A stretch of 5,092 nucleotides of DNA from Candidatus Uhrbacteria bacterium RIFOXYB12_FULL_58_10. Its GTDB lineage: Bacteria > Patescibacteriota > Patescibacteriia > UBA9934 > GWF2-40-263. A model generated the notes under the pieces. The model saw nothing but the letters and a program-made list of their open reading frames with translations, made no database searches and was not told where the DNA came from. The translations under genes and the position numbers were made by a program. The DNA is taken from the NCBI GenBank assembly GCA_943348955.1, contig CALQZE010000044.1, positions 1 to 5,092 of the forward strand. Direction: 5' to 3'. Positions within the stretch are counted from its first letter, which is position 1, and every line of letters starts with the position of its first letter. Of this stretch, positions 5,051-5,092 are shown one piece after another.

Positions 5051-5092
5051 GTGTTGAAATACACTATTTTTACGTTTATGTTCAATCAACGA
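5051..5092 (+). CDS. Possible start of a divergent gene, cut by the window edge
   Basis: Downstream of the + strand TATACT, one frame is open to the end of the window, with GTG (5051), TTG (5054) and ATG (5078) as in-frame starts. At most 14 codons are visible, so no product can be named. ATG 5078 is the most conventional start, but no Shine-Dalgarno precedes it. The start is unresolved and the whole call could fail once the downstream sequence is seen. Confidence 0.25.
   Translation, partial: MLKYTIFTFMFNQR

Noticed and set aside
1..5092. CRISPR array, tRNA, insertion sequence or attachment site
   Set aside because: No regularly spaced repeats, no tRNA T-loop/acceptor pattern, no transposase and no terminal inverted repeats with target duplications were seen.

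Overview
The window looks like a piece of a Candidatus Patescibacteria (CPR) genome. This is inferred from gene content, not from a marker gene. The first gene carries the modular surface-protein segments that recur in CPR genomes. The second is the O-antigen-ligase-like membrane protein with a TPR tail that is common there. The genes lack Shine-Dalgarno sequences, and the intergenic regions are short. The ordinary stop-codon usage (three TAA stops) gives no reason to invoke a recoded UGA.

Layout. Bases 1-1068 are the 3' end of a large secreted or surface protein on the + strand, closed by a strong terminator (1125-1157). A promoter-like TATACT lies 9 bases before the ATG of the next + strand gene (1211-3583), a polytopic O-antigen ligase/Wzy-like protein with C-terminal TPR repeats, closed by a 14-bp terminator hairpin (about 3590-3624). 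Bases 3625-4063 hold no large gene. They are clearly richer in G+C (about 54% by hand count for 3661-4056, about 61% for 3841-4056, against about 43% in one sampled row of the ligase gene), are packed with consecutive hairpins, and end in their own + strand terminator (4038-4063). I interpret this as a separate + strand transcription unit: a structured non-coding RNA of about 400 nt, a small 60-codon gene with a good Shine-Dalgarno (3799-3981), or both. I could not match it to RNase P, tmRNA, SRP or 6S RNA. From 4994 down to 4062, on the minus strand, lies a TerC-like DUF475 membrane protein whose stop codon sits inside the U-tract of that terminator. A divergent + strand gene may begin near the right edge (5051-5092).

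How it fits together. The first two genes are both cell-envelope genes but are separated by a terminator and a promoter, so they are neighbours rather than one operon. The DUF475 gene is probably a metal-related membrane transporter. It converges on the structured locus, and its mRNA has no obvious terminator of its own before the hairpin near 3590-3624, so it may run antisense across the RNA locus. At least two genes (1211 and 4994) have a TATACT hexamer only 8-9 bases from the ATG, which predicts leaderless or nearly leaderless mRNAs.
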